DNA from: Trebonia sp963771985
GTDB lineage: Bacteria; Actinomycetota; Actinomycetes; Streptosporangiales; Streptosporangiaceae
Direction: 5' to 3'
DNA: 64,000 nt
Assembly (NCBI GenBank): GCA_963771985.1
Contig: CAVYVO010000007.1
Location: 124,001-188,000 of the forward strand
The notes below the pieces were generated by a model. It saw only the letters and a program-made list of their open reading frames with translations, searched no databases and was not told where the DNA came from. Positions within the stretch are counted from its first letter, which is position 1. Each line of letters starts with the position of its first letter. Position numbers and translations under genes: made by a program. Positions 32,228 through 42,061 of the stretch are shown here, piece after piece.

Positions 32228-33625
32228 GTGAGCGTTCTCGTCGTCGGCCTCAGCCACAAGAGCGCACCGGTCGCAATCCTCGAGCGCGCCGCGGTCGGCG
32301 AGGATACGGTCGGCAAGCTGCTGCGGGATGTCGCGCACCTCCCGGACATCGCCGAGACGTTCGTGATCTCCACCTGCAACCGGGTCGAGGTCTACGCGGA
32401 GGTCGGGCGTTTCCACGGCGGCGTCAACGGGGTGTGTGAACTGCTGGCCCAGTACTCGGGCATCCCGGCCGCGGAGCTGACCGCGAGCCTGTATGTGCAC
32501 TACGAGGACCGTGCCGTCCAGCACCTGCTGGCCGTGGCGAGCGGGCTCGACTCGATGGTGGTCGGCGAGGACCAGATACTCGGCCAGGTCCGGACGGCCC
32601 TGAAGGTCGCCGGCGACCACGGAACGCTCGGCCGGTCGCTGCGTGACCTCGGCCGCCTCGCGCTGCGCGCCGGCAAGCGGGCCCGCGCCGAGACGGGCGT
32701 CGACCGGCTTGGCATCAGCCTGGTCAGCGTGGGGCTAGAGCTAGCGTCCGGGCTGATGTCCGCGCGGAGCGCCGGCGTCCGCTCCGGCGAAGGCACCTCG
32801 ATTATCCCGAACGGACCCGGCTTGCTCTCCGGCCGCACCGTGCTCGTCGTCGGGGCTGGCGCGATGAGCGGGCTCGCCGTGGCCACCGCCGCGCGATCGG
32901 GTGCGGCCCGCGTCGTCGTCGCCAACCGGACCCGCGCGCACGCTGAGCGGCTGGCCGCGAGCGTCGGCGGCGACGTCGCGGAGCTGACTGACCTGCCCGC
33001 CGCGATGACGGGGACCGACCTCGTCATCTCCTGCACCGGAGCCGGCGGGCTCGTCATCACCGAGGCCATGGCTCTGGCGGCGCTTGGCGAGCGCGCCGCG
33101 GAGCGCCCGCTCGTGCTGCTTGACCTGGCCATGCCGCGGGACGTCGACCCGGCCGTCGCGGCGCTGCCCGGGGTGAGCGTCATCGGCCTGGACGAGCTGC
33201 GCGATAGCGGCGGGGCGGCGGTCGGCGCCGACGAGGTGGCGGCGGTCCGCGCGATCGTCGACGAGGAGTTCGCCGCCTACGGGTCGGCGGTCCGCGCCGC
33301 GCGCGTGACGCCGACCGTGGTAGCGCTGCGGGCCAAGGCCGCCACGGTCGTCGACGCCGAGCTGGCACGGCTCGCCGGGCGGCTGAGCGAGGACGGCCTG
33401 AGCGGCCATGTGCTGGAAGAAATAGCTCAGACCGTCCGCCGAGTGGTAGATAAGCTGTTGCACGCACCGACGGTCCGGGTGAAGGAACTCGCGTCCTCGC
33501 CGGGCGGTGAAGAATACGCGGTCGCGCTGCGAGTTCTCTTCGATCTCGATCCGCGCACGGTCGAGGCCGTCATCCGTGCCGAACTCGAAGCCCCCAACGC
33601 CACCGATCAGGAGGGGACCCAGTGA
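32228..33625 (+). CDS. hemA: glutamyl-tRNA reductase
   Basis: The 465-residue enzyme has catalytic Cys in VISTCNRVEVYAE, a specificity loop LDSMVVGEDQILGQV, NADPH fold VLVVGAGAMSGLAV and a C-terminal dimerisation helix. It reduces glutamyl-tRNA to glutamate-1-semialdehyde, the first committed step of the C5 heme pathway. It lies 11 bp after rex and overlaps hemC by GTGA. Confidence 0.96.
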   Translation: MSVLVVGLSHKSAPVAILERAAVGEDTVGKLLRDVAHLPDIAETFVISTCNRVEVYAEVGRFHGGVNGVCELLAQYSGIPAAELTASLYVHYEDRAVQHLLAVASGLDSMVVGEDQILGQVRTALKVAGDHGTLGRSLRDLGRLALRAGKRARAETGVDRLGISLVSVGLELASGLMSARSAGVRSGEGTSIIPNGPGLLSGRTVLVVGAGAMSGLAVATAARSGAARVVVANRTRAHAERLAASVGGDVAELTDLPAAMTGTDLVISCTGAGGLVITEAMALAALGERAAERPLVLLDLAMPRDVDPAVAALPGVSVIGLDELRDSGGAAVGADEVAAVRAIVDEEFAAYGSAVRAARVTPTVVALRAKAATVVDAELARLAGRLSEDGLSGHVLEEIAQTVRRVVDKLLHAPTVRVKELASSPGGEEYAVALRVLFDLDPRTVEAVIRAELEAPNATDQEGTQ

Positions 33626-34614
33626 ACGCGCAAGCGCTGCGGCTGGGCAGCCGCCGGAGTCCCATGGCTATCGCGCAGTCCGGCGACGTAGCCCGGCTTA
33701 TCACCGAGCGCACTGGCCGCCAGGTGGAGATCGTCGGCGTGACCACGCTCGGCGACGTCAGCCGCGAGCACCTCACCCAGATCGGCGGCACCGGCGTGTT
33801 CGTCAGCGCCCTGCGGGAGAGCCTGCTCCGCGGCGACGTGGACTTCGCCGTGCATTCCCTCAAGGACCTGCCCACCGGCGCCGCCCGGGGGATCACGCTC
33901 GCCGCCATCCCGGCCCGCGACGACCCGCGGGACGCCCTGATCGGACGCGACGGGGCGAAACTGGCCGATCTGCCGGCCGGAGCGCGGATCGGCACCGGGT
34001 CGCCGCGCCGTGCCGCGCAGCTCACCGTCTTGCGCGGCGACATCACGTGCGTGCCCATCCGCGGTAACGCGAACACGCGGCTGGCCAAGGTCCGCGATGG
34101 CGAACTCAACGCGGTGGTGCTCGCGTACGCGGGACTGGCCAGGATCGGCCGCACCGACTTGGTGACCGAGATATTCGAGCCGGACGACATGGTCCCCGCG
34201 CCCGGTCAGGGAGCGCTGGCCGTGGAGTGCCGGAGCGAGGACACCGAGCTCACCAGCCTACTCGCGGCCGTAGACGACCCGATGACACGGGCCGCCGTGA
34301 CCGCGGAGCGCGGACTGCTCGCGGCCCTCGAGGCCGGCTGCAGCGCGCCCGTCGGCGCCTACGCGGCGCTGAGCGCGGGCCGCCTGCGCCTGCACGGGGT
34401 GGTCCTCGGCGTTCCCGCCGCGAGCCGCCAGCCCGGCGGACTGGACGTAGCCGCAGGTGGCGGCACAATAGTGGTGCGGGAGCGCGGCGAGGCGGACGCC
34501 GCGGACGCCGCGGACGCCGCGCGCCTCGGGCATGAGCTCGCGGCCCGGATGCTGGCGCTCGGCGCGGCGGAGCTGATAGGCGCGAAGACCGACAGGAATG
34601 ATGCGCATGACTGA
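33622..34614 (+). CDS. hemC: hydroxymethylbilane synthase (porphobilinogen deaminase)
   Basis: The 330-residue protein begins LRLGSRRSPMAIAQSGDVA and has DFAVHSLKDLPT and the dipyrromethane-cofactor cysteine in LEAGCSAPVGAYA. It joins four porphobilinogens into hydroxymethylbilane. A DAADAADAA repeat sits near the C-terminus. The stop overlaps the hemD start region. Confidence 0.95.
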   Translation: MNAQALRLGSRRSPMAIAQSGDVARLITERTGRQVEIVGVTTLGDVSREHLTQIGGTGVFVSALRESLLRGDVDFAVHSLKDLPTGAARGITLAAIPARDDPRDALIGRDGAKLADLPAGARIGTGSPRRAAQLTVLRGDITCVPIRGNANTRLAKVRDGELNAVVLAYAGLARIGRTDLVTEIFEPDDMVPAPGQGALAVECRSEDTELTSLLAAVDDPMTRAAVTAERGLLAALEAGCSAPVGAYAALSAGRLRLHGVVLGVPAASRQPGGLDVAAGGGTIVVRERGEADAADAADAARLGHELAARMLALGAAELIGAKTDRNDAHD

Positions 34615-36172
34615 CATGGAAGGCTGGGTCGCGTTCGTCGGCGCCGGCCCAGGAGACGATGGCCTGCTCACCATGCGCGCTGTCCGGTTGCTCGGCGCGG
34701 CTGGCCTGGTCGTGGCGGAAACCGAGGTAGCGGACCGGGTACGGCACCTGTTCAACGCGGATGTCGAGGTCGTCGAGCCGTCCGACGCGGCCGGGACGGC
34801 GCACGTGCTGCTGCGGGCGGCCGGCGTGGGCCGGCTCGCCGTCCGGCTGCATGCGGGTGACCCGCTGCTCGCGGGCGCCGCCGCGGAAGTGCAGGCGTGC
34901 GCGAGGGCGAAGGTGCGGTTCGAGATCGTCCCCGGCGTGCCGGCCGCTACCGGGGTGCCCGCCTACGCGGGCATCGCGCTTACCGGCGACGGCGCGGGCG
35001 AGTTGCGGGTGATCCACGCCAGCGAGGCCAGCCAGGTGGCATACACCCCCGGCACGCTGGTGATCGCCGACGCGGAGACGGCTCCGCAGGATCTCGGCAA
35101 GATGCTGATCGCCGCTGGCTGGCCGGACACGACCGCCCTGGCCATCACGTGGGACGGGACGACCACCGACCAGCAGACGGTGGTCACCACGCTCGGCCGG
35201 ATCGGGCCCGATCTCAAGGCCGCCGGGGTGACGGTGGCGACGACACACGGCGGCGCGGTCGCGGTGGTCGGCGGCGCGGTGGCCGCCAAGGACCGTTTCT
35301 CCTGGTATGAGACCAAGCCGCTGTTCGGCTGGCGGGTGCTGGTGCCGCGGACCAGGGAGCAGGCCTCGGTGGTCTCCGACCGGCTGCGTGAGTACGGCGC
35401 GGTGCCGGAGGAAGTGCCGACCATAGCGGTCGAGCCGCCGCGCACCCCGCAGCAGATGGAGCGCGCGGTCAAGGGCCTGGTCACCGGCAGGTACCAGTGG
35501 GTCGCGTTCACCTCGACGAACGCCGTCAAGGCCGTCAGGGAAAAGCTCGAAGAATACGGGCTCGACGCGCGCGCCTTCGCCGGCGTGAAGATCGCGGCGG
35601 TGGGCGAGCAGACCTCGGCGGCGCTGCTCGACTTCGGTATCCGGCCGGACCTCGTGCCAGACGGCCAGCAGTCGGCCGAGGGGCTCGCCGACGCGTGGCC
35701 CCCGTACGACGACCTGCTCGACCCGATCAACCGTGTGCTGCTGCCGCGCGCGGACATCGCCACGGAGACGCTCGTCGCCAGGCTGACCGATCTCGGCTGG
35801 GAAGCGGAAGACGTGACCGCCTACCGCACCGTGCGCGCCGCGCCGCCGCCCGCCCCCATCAGGGAGGCGATCAAGGGCGGCGGGTTCGACGCCGTGCTGT
35901 TCACCTCGTCGTCCACGGTCAGGAACCTGGTCGGGATCGCGGGCAAGCCGCACGCGGTGACGGTCATCGGCGTGATCGGCCCGCAGACGGCCAAGACCGC
36001 GACCGAGTTCGGGCTGCGGGTGGACGTGACGTCGCCCAAGGCGTCGGTCACCGCGCTCGTCGACGCGCTCGCGGAGTTCGGCGCCGCCCAGCGCGACGCC
36101 GCCATCGAGGCCGGCGAACCGCTGCGCCGCCCGAGCGAACGCCGCCGCGGCGCCCGCCGCCGGCTGCGGTAG
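34607..36172 (+). CDS. hemD: uroporphyrinogen-III synthase fused to a SUMT-like domain
   Basis: The 521-residue protein has an N-terminal SAM methyltransferase-like domain (VAFVGAGPGDDGLLTMRAV near 8-26; VRLHAGDPLLAGAA; VPGVPAATGVPAYAG) and a C-terminal HemD domain (about 245-500; GWRVLVPRTREQASVVSDRL, AFTSTNAVKAV, LFTSSSTVRNLVG). HemD closes the tetrapyrrole ring to uroporphyrinogen III. The SUMT half lacks the GDPFVFGRGGEE residues of active CobA, so methylation is doubtful. ATG 34607 follows AGGA; it overlaps hemC. Confidence 0.92.
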   Translation: MTDMEGWVAFVGAGPGDDGLLTMRAVRLLGAAGLVVAETEVADRVRHLFNADVEVVEPSDAAGTAHVLLRAAGVGRLAVRLHAGDPLLAGAAAEVQACARAKVRFEIVPGVPAATGVPAYAGIALTGDGAGELRVIHASEASQVAYTPGTLVIADAETAPQDLGKMLIAAGWPDTTALAITWDGTTTDQQTVVTTLGRIGPDLKAAGVTVATTHGGAVAVVGGAVAAKDRFSWYETKPLFGWRVLVPRTREQASVVSDRLREYGAVPEEVPTIAVEPPRTPQQMERAVKGLVTGRYQWVAFTSTNAVKAVREKLEEYGLDARAFAGVKIAAVGEQTSAALLDFGIRPDLVPDGQQSAEGLADAWPPYDDLLDPINRVLLPRADIATETLVARLTDLGWEAEDVTAYRTVRAAPPPAPIREAIKGGGFDAVLFTSSSTVRNLVGIAGKPHAVTVIGVIGPQTAKTATEFGLRVDVTSPKASVTALVDALAEFGAAQRDAAIEAGEPLRRPSERRRGARRRLR

Positions 36173-36187
36173 ACAGACAGGAGGATC

Positions 36188-37171
<984 letters not shown>

Positions 37172-37343
37172 CCCCGAACCCCGAGGAACCACCAGGAGTG
37201 GCGAGGGTCACCATCGGTCCGCCGGAATGACGGATTGGGCAGGGGTACCATTTCGGCTATCCCACCGACCGGCATGACGCGGGCGCTTCGGCATACCTGC
37301 CGACGGAGTGGGCGGTGGCGACGAGTAGGAGTTCCGGGGCCTG

Positions 37344-38024
37344 ATGGTGACGATGATGCGGCGACGAAGCCGTCGGCGGGCGGCAGCGCAGCGTCCGCCG
37401 GCTATGGGCGCGGCGGCGCTGGAGTACGCCGCGATGGGCTGGCCGGTATGCCCGGGTGTGCATCCCAGCCGCGGTCTGGACGGGACACCCGAGCCCGGCC
37501 GCGCGTGCTCATGTGACCGGGTTGGGTGCCCGGCGCCCGGCGCGCATCCGGTATCGCCGACGTGGCAGATGCAGGCGACCGTGGACAGCGAGACGATCAG
37601 GCAATGGTGGGAAGCCCGCCCGGAGGCGAACGTGATACTCGTCACCGGGCGGGTTTTTGACGTTCTGGACGTGCCGGCGCTGGCCGGCGCGACGGCGCTG
37701 GCCACGATGGTCGCGGGCGACGTGGAGCCCGGCCCGGTCGTGGTCCAGGGCACCGACCGGATGCTGTTCTTCGTCGCGACCAGGGGCGCGCCCGTCGACG
37801 AGGACGAGTGGTGGTCTTGCGGCCTCGACTCCTCGCCGGACATGTTCACGCAGATGGATGCGCTGCGCTGGCACTGCCGGGACAGCTACGTACTGGCCCC
37901 GCCGTCCCGGTACGGCACCGGCCAGGACGTACGCTGGGTGCGCCAGCCCCCCGCGCGGCCGCTGCCGGACGCGCTGCGGCTGCTGGAGTTCCTGGTCGAC
38001 GCCTGCGAGGAAGAAGGCAGCTAG
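37344..38024 (+). CDS. bifunctional DNA primase/polymerase N-terminal (prim-pol) domain protein
   Basis: The 226-residue protein resembles the prim-pol N-terminal domain: ALEYAAMGWPVCPGVHPS, then CDRVGCPAPGAHP with paired Cys/His, and IRQWWEARPEANVILVTG. Stand-alone copies are common in actinobacterial chromosomes next to heme genes. Active-site acidic residues of the full family are not obvious (FDVLDVPA replaces the usual DxD region), so polymerase activity is not assured. It lies 172 bp after hemB and 2 bp before hemL. Confidence 0.68.
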   Translation: MVTMMRRRSRRRAAAQRPPAMGAAALEYAAMGWPVCPGVHPSRGLDGTPEPGRACSCDRVGCPAPGAHPVSPTWQMQATVDSETIRQWWEARPEANVILVTGRVFDVLDVPALAGATALATMVAGDVEPGPVVVQGTDRMLFFVATRGAPVDEDEWWSCGLDSSPDMFTQMDALRWHCRDSYVLAPPSRYGTGQDVRWVRQPPARPLPDALRLLEFLVDACEEEGS

Positions 38025-38026
38025 CC

Positions 38027-39322
38027 GTGACAGACCGCTCCGCCGAACTGTTCGCCCGCGCGCTCGAGGTGACCCCGGGCGGCGTAAACTCGCCGGTCCG
38101 CGCGTTCGGCCCTGTCGGCGGCACGCCCCGGTTCATCGAGCGGGGCGCCGGCGCGTACCTGTTCGACGTGGACGGCCGGGAGTACGTGGACCTGGTGTGC
38201 TCGTGGGGGCCGATGATCCTCGGGCACGCCCACCCGGCCGTGGTCGCCGCCGTCGCGGCGGCGCTGACCCGCGGGACGTCGTTCGGCGCGGCCACGCCGG
38301 GCGAGGTCGAACTGGCCGAGGAGATCGTCTCCCGCGCGCCGGCCGAGCAGGTCCGGCTCGTCAACTCCGGCACCGAGGCGACGATGTCCGCGCTCCGCCT
38401 GGCCCGCGGCTACACCGGCCGCTCGCTCGTAGTGAAGTTCGCGGGCTGCTACCACGGGCATGTCGACGCGCTGCTCGTCGCGGCCGGATCCGGGGTGGCC
38501 ACGCTCGGCCTGCCGGACACGCCCGGAGTCACCGGCGCGTCCGCGGCCGACACGGTCGTCCTGCCGTACAACGACGCGGACGCCGTCCGGGCCCTGTTCG
38601 CGGCGCGCGGCGACGAGATCGCCTGCGTGATCACCGAGGCGTGCCCGGCGAACATGGGCGTGGTGCCGCCCGCCGCCGGGTTCAACGAGCTGCTCCGGTC
38701 GCTGTGCGACGCCGCGGGCGCGCTGCTGATCATGGACGAGGTCCTCACCGGCTTCCGTGTCACCGCGTCCGGCTGGTACGGGCTCGATCACGTGCGGGGC
38801 GACCTCGTGACGTTCGGCAAGGTGATGGGCGGCGGGCTGCCGTGCGCGGCGTTCGGCGGGCGCGCGGAGATCATGTCGCGGCTCGCCCCCGCCGGACCCG
38901 TCTACCAGGCCGGCACGCTGTCGGGGAACCCGCTGGCCACCGCCGCCGGCCTGGCCACGCTGCGCGCCTGCACGCCCGACGTGTACGGCGCGGTCGACTC
39001 GTTCGCCGGGGCGCTCGCCAAGCTCGTCTCGTCCGCACTCGCCGAGGCCGGGGTTCCGCACTACCTGTCGATGGCGGGCAGCCTGTTCACGGTTTTCCTC
39101 GGCCGCACCGACCCGGTGACGGATTTCGCCGACGCCAAGGCCCAGTCCGCCGGCGCCTACGCGGCGTTCTTCCACGCGATGCTCGCCGGGGGCGTCTACC
39201 TGCCGCCGTCGGCCTTCGAGGCGTGGTTCGTCTCCGCCGCGCACGACGACATCGCGCTGTCGCGGATCGCCGACACCCTCCCGGCCGCCGCGCGGGCCGC
39301 CGCCGCCGCCCTGGACGCGTAG
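38027..39322 (+). CDS. hemL: glutamate-1-semialdehyde 2,1-aminomutase
   Basis: The 431-residue PLP enzyme begins RSAELFARALEVTPGGVNSP, contains NSGTEATMSALRLARGYTGR, DEVLTGFR and the PLP lysine in LVTFGKVMGGGLPCAAFGG. It makes 5-aminolevulinate from the HemA product. GTG 38027 starts 3 nt after the prim-pol stop. Confidence 0.95.
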   Translation: MTDRSAELFARALEVTPGGVNSPVRAFGPVGGTPRFIERGAGAYLFDVDGREYVDLVCSWGPMILGHAHPAVVAAVAAALTRGTSFGAATPGEVELAEEIVSRAPAEQVRLVNSGTEATMSALRLARGYTGRSLVVKFAGCYHGHVDALLVAAGSGVATLGLPDTPGVTGASAADTVVLPYNDADAVRALFAARGDEIACVITEACPANMGVVPPAAGFNELLRSLCDAAGALLIMDEVLTGFRVTASGWYGLDHVRGDLVTFGKVMGGGLPCAAFGGRAEIMSRLAPAGPVYQAGTLSGNPLATAAGLATLRACTPDVYGAVDSFAGALAKLVSSALAEAGVPHYLSMAGSLFTVFLGRTDPVTDFADAKAQSAGAYAAFFHAMLAGGVYLPPSAFEAWFVSAAHDDIALSRIADTLPAAARAAAAALDA

Positions 39323-39399
39323 CAGGCCCTCGCGGCCAGTGCCAGGATGGGCTAGAGCGCCGGGCACAGGGCCCGGACGGGACGGGAGGAGCCGGATCC

Positions 39400-40269
39400 A
39401 TGGCGGTCCGCAACGTTATCAGCACGCTGAACCTCGACGGGACCGAGGTCATGGGGCCGGGCGTGCTCATGTACCACTACCCGGGCAACGACATCGTGAA
39501 CGGCAGCCTGCTGACCGTCGAGAGCAATCACTTCTGCGTGCTGAAGTCGCGCGGCGCGATCCTGAACGTGTACGAGACCGGGCAGTATCCGGTGGAGACG
39601 CCGCAGCGCCCGCTGATCGGCAACCTCCAGCAGGCGTTCTACGGCGGCCAGTCGCCCTGGCAGTACGAGGCCCTGTTCGTCTCCCGGGCCAAGAGCGTCG
39701 CCAAGGCCAAGGGCGTCGCGCTGTCCCGCGAGCTGGCCGAGCTCGTCTACGACGTGGACTACTACGTGCACGTCGACAACGCGCAGGACGCGGTGAAGCT
39801 GGTCACGCACATGCCGTACGCCGGGCACGTGCTGACCACCGACGCGCTGAACGCCTACGCGGGGCCGGTCGTCGAGCAGGCGGTCAACCAGCTCGTCCAG
39901 GTCACGCCGCTCGAGCAGGTCAACGAGCGGATCCACGACATCACCGAGCTGGTCCGCGGCCACCTGCAGGACTTCCTGTCCATCTACGGGGTCACGCTGA
40001 ACGACGTGAAGGTGCTCATCAGGCCCCGGGACGAGCGGATGCGGGAGCTGATCTCGCTGCGCGCGTTCGGGCTGAACGAGCTGGAAGCCGTCCGCTACTA
40101 CGTGGCCATGAAGATGGCGGAGAACGGCCTGGTGTCCGCGCCGAACATGGCCGTCGGCCAGCCGTTCAACATCGGTCTCACCGGCCTGCCGCCGGCGGGC
40201 GTGCCTGGCGTGCCCAGCGCCACCAATGGGACCGCGGCGCCCGTCGCCCCGCACCCGCAGGGCCAGTGA
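39400..40269 (+). CDS. SPFH/Band-7 domain protein (virion-core-like)
   Basis: The 289-residue protein has no membrane segment; it has an SPFH-like beta-alpha core (GSLLTVESNHFCVLKSRGAI, GQYPVETPQRPLIGNLQQAF) and a helical C-terminal half (TELVRGHLQDFLSIYGVTLNDVKVLI). Family members are cytosolic scaffold-like proteins of unknown function. ATG 39400 has GGGAGGAG upstream. The next gene starts 5 nt after its stop, so they probably act together. Alternative reading frames extend far upstream but belong to hemL antiframe. Confidence 0.75.
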   Translation: MAVRNVISTLNLDGTEVMGPGVLMYHYPGNDIVNGSLLTVESNHFCVLKSRGAILNVYETGQYPVETPQRPLIGNLQQAFYGGQSPWQYEALFVSRAKSVAKAKGVALSRELAELVYDVDYYVHVDNAQDAVKLVTHMPYAGHVLTTDALNAYAGPVVEQAVNQLVQVTPLEQVNERIHDITELVRGHLQDFLSIYGVTLNDVKVLIRPRDERMRELISLRAFGLNELEAVRYYVAMKMAENGLVSAPNMAVGQPFNIGLTGLPPAGVPGVPSATNGTAAPVAPHPQGQ

Positions 40270-40273
40270 CCGG

Positions 40274-40786
40274 GTGACCGACACCATCGCCGACCGGCTG
40301 CGCAGCCTGCTCGCCTCCGACGTCTACTCGGCGAAGGGCAGGCTGCGCGCCGACGACCTGCTCGTCAGGGAGCGCGTCTGCCGCAGCCTGGCGGCGGCGA
40401 CCGCCCGGCTGCGCGAGCTGGCCAGCCAGTGGCGCGCGGACCATGTGCCGCCGTCCACCAGGGAGAACCCGTTCCCGCCCGCTGAGGCGATGGCGCCGCT
40501 CCGGCAGGCGGAGCGGCTCGGCCGGGACATCGACGAGGTGGCGATCACCGTCCGCGGGCTGCCGCTGCTGCCGGAGGACAAGGTCTGGGACCGGGTGCGC
40601 CGCGGCGGCCTGGACGAGCTGCTGCAGTTCGACTGGACGCTGGTCGGTGAGGCGGACGAGCTGGCCGGCCTGCTGGCGGACGCGGCGGACCTGGCGGCCG
40701 TCGACCCGGCCGAGGTCCAGCGGCGGGTGCGCCGGCTCACGGACGTGATCGCCGACCGGCGTCGATACGTCGAGGTCATGCCCTGA
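40274..40786 (+). CDS. hypothetical helical partner of the SPFH protein
   Basis: The 170-residue protein is almost all helix, rich in A, R, L and E/D, with no membrane segment. Motif-like stretches include YSAKGRLRADDLLVRERVCRSL and DEVAITVRGLPLLPEDKVWDRV. It has no domain I recognise. GTG 40274 lies 5 nt after the SPFH gene. I infer it associates with that protein. Confidence 0.65.
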   Translation: MTDTIADRLRSLLASDVYSAKGRLRADDLLVRERVCRSLAAATARLRELASQWRADHVPPSTRENPFPPAEAMAPLRQAERLGRDIDEVAITVRGLPLLPEDKVWDRVRRGGLDELLQFDWTLVGEADELAGLLADAADLAAVDPAEVQRRVRRLTDVIADRRRYVEVMP

Positions 40787-40818
40787 GCGGGGAACAGCGA
40801 CGGTAAGCTGGCGGGGCC

Positions 40819-41451
40819 ATGGCCGAGACAACTGTCGTCCACCTGCTCAGGCACGGTGAAGTACACAACCCGAACGGCGTCCTTTACGGACGCCTGCCCG
40901 GCTACCACCTGTCGGCGAACGGCAGGCTGATGGCCGCCGCCGCCGCCGATTTTTTCGCTGAACGGCCGGTGGCGGCTGTTTTCGCGTCCCCGCTTGAGCG
41001 CGCGCAGGAGACGGCGCAGCCCGTAGCCGCGCGCCTGGGGCTCGAGATCGTCACCACCGACCAGCTGATCGAGTCCGGAAACGTGCTCGAAGGCGGGACC
41101 GTCTCCCTAGCCCGGCTCGCCCTGAACCCGGGGAACTGGCGCTACCTGTGGAACCCGTTCCAGCCGTCCTGGGGCGAGCCGTACACCGAGGTCGTGGCCC
41201 GGATGCGCGCGGCCATAGACCGGGCGCGCGAGGCCGGCCGCGGCCGCGAAGTGGTCTGCGTCAGCCACCAGCTGCCGATCTGGGTCAGCCGGCTCGCCGC
41301 CGAGCACAGGCACCTGTGGCACGACCCGAATCACCGCCAGTGCGCGCTCGGCAGCGTCACCAGCTTCACGTTCACCGAAGACGAGCTCAGCGGCCTTGTC
41401 TACGCGGTGCCGCCCCGGCGACAGGTCCGCGATCCCGATACGGCACAATAG
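40819..41451 (+). CDS. histidine phosphatase / phosphoglycerate-mutase family protein
   Basis: The 210-residue protein has the catalytic LLRHGEVHNP (His12), VFASPLERAQETA and the second catalytic His in VVCVSHQLPIWV. It is the conserved broad-specificity phosphatase next to cytochrome c genes in mycobacteria and streptomycetes. Substrate is unknown. It is 40 bp upstream of the TlpA-like gene. Confidence 0.9.
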   Translation: MAETTVVHLLRHGEVHNPNGVLYGRLPGYHLSANGRLMAAAAADFFAERPVAAVFASPLERAQETAQPVAARLGLEIVTTDQLIESGNVLEGGTVSLARLALNPGNWRYLWNPFQPSWGEPYTEVVARMRAAIDRAREAGRGREVVCVSHQLPIWVSRLAAEHRHLWHDPNHRQCALGSVTSFTFTEDELSGLVYAVPPRRQVRDPDTAQ

Positions 41452-41491
41452 TCGCGTACTACCCCCTGTAGGAGACCGTGAGGAACCGCCG

Positions 41492-42061
41492 GTGTTCAAA
41501 GCCAAGCGCCGGACGGTCGTCACTGTGGCGGCCGTCGTTGCCGCGCTGCTGGCAGGCGCGCTGGTGGTAACCCTTACCCAGGGCAGCGGGAAGGCCGCCG
41601 ACGCCGGGTACGTGTTCTACCCGGCGAGCCAGCGCCACCTGGTTCCCGACTTCACCGCGACCTCGCTGACCGGGACGGCGATCACGTTCGGCAGCTACCG
41701 GGGGAAGGTCGTGGTCGTCAACTTCTGGGGTTCCTGGTGCGATCCGTGCCGCCAGGAGGCCCCGACGCTCGCGGTGGTCGCCGAGCAGTACCGGTCCAAG
41801 GGCGTCTCCTTCCTCGGCGTGGACGTCGGCGATACCCCCGAGAACGCGCTCGCGTTCACCCGGAGCGTCGGCATCACCTACCCGAGCGTGAACGACTCCG
41901 GCTACGCGGTGACCCAGGACTTCAGCCAGGTGGTGCCGATCTCAAGCACGCCGACCACCATCGTGGTCGACCGGACCGGGCATGTCGCGGGCTACATCTA
42001 CGGGCCCGCGACCTACTCCGCGCTCAGCACTCTTCTCAGTGACGTGGCGGTGAGCAAATGA
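41492..42061 (+). CDS. TlpA/ResA-like thiol-disulfide oxidoreductase
   Basis: The 189-residue protein has an N-terminal signal anchor (about 8-30) and a thioredoxin fold with VVVNFWGSWCDPCRQEAPTL (CxxC) and cis-Pro SSTPTTIVVD. It would reduce apocytochrome c cysteines on the outer face. GTG 41492 follows GAGGA. It overlaps resB by ATGA. The CcdA reductant transporter normally found between TlpA and ResB is absent. Confidence 0.9.
   Translation: MFKAKRRTVVTVAAVVAALLAGALVVTLTQGSGKAADAGYVFYPASQRHLVPDFTATSLTGTAITFGSYRGKVVVVNFWGSWCDPCRQEAPTLAVVAEQYRSKGVSFLGVDVGDTPENALAFTRSVGITYPSVNDSGYAVTQDFSQVVPISSTPTTIVVDRTGHVAGYIYGPATYSALSTLLSDVAVSK

Noticed and set aside
37657..40269. 870-codon frame spanning prim-pol, hemL and the SPFH gene
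   Set aside because: Upstream of 39400 it is an R/A/G-rich shadow of hemL; the real protein starts with its own SD at 39400.
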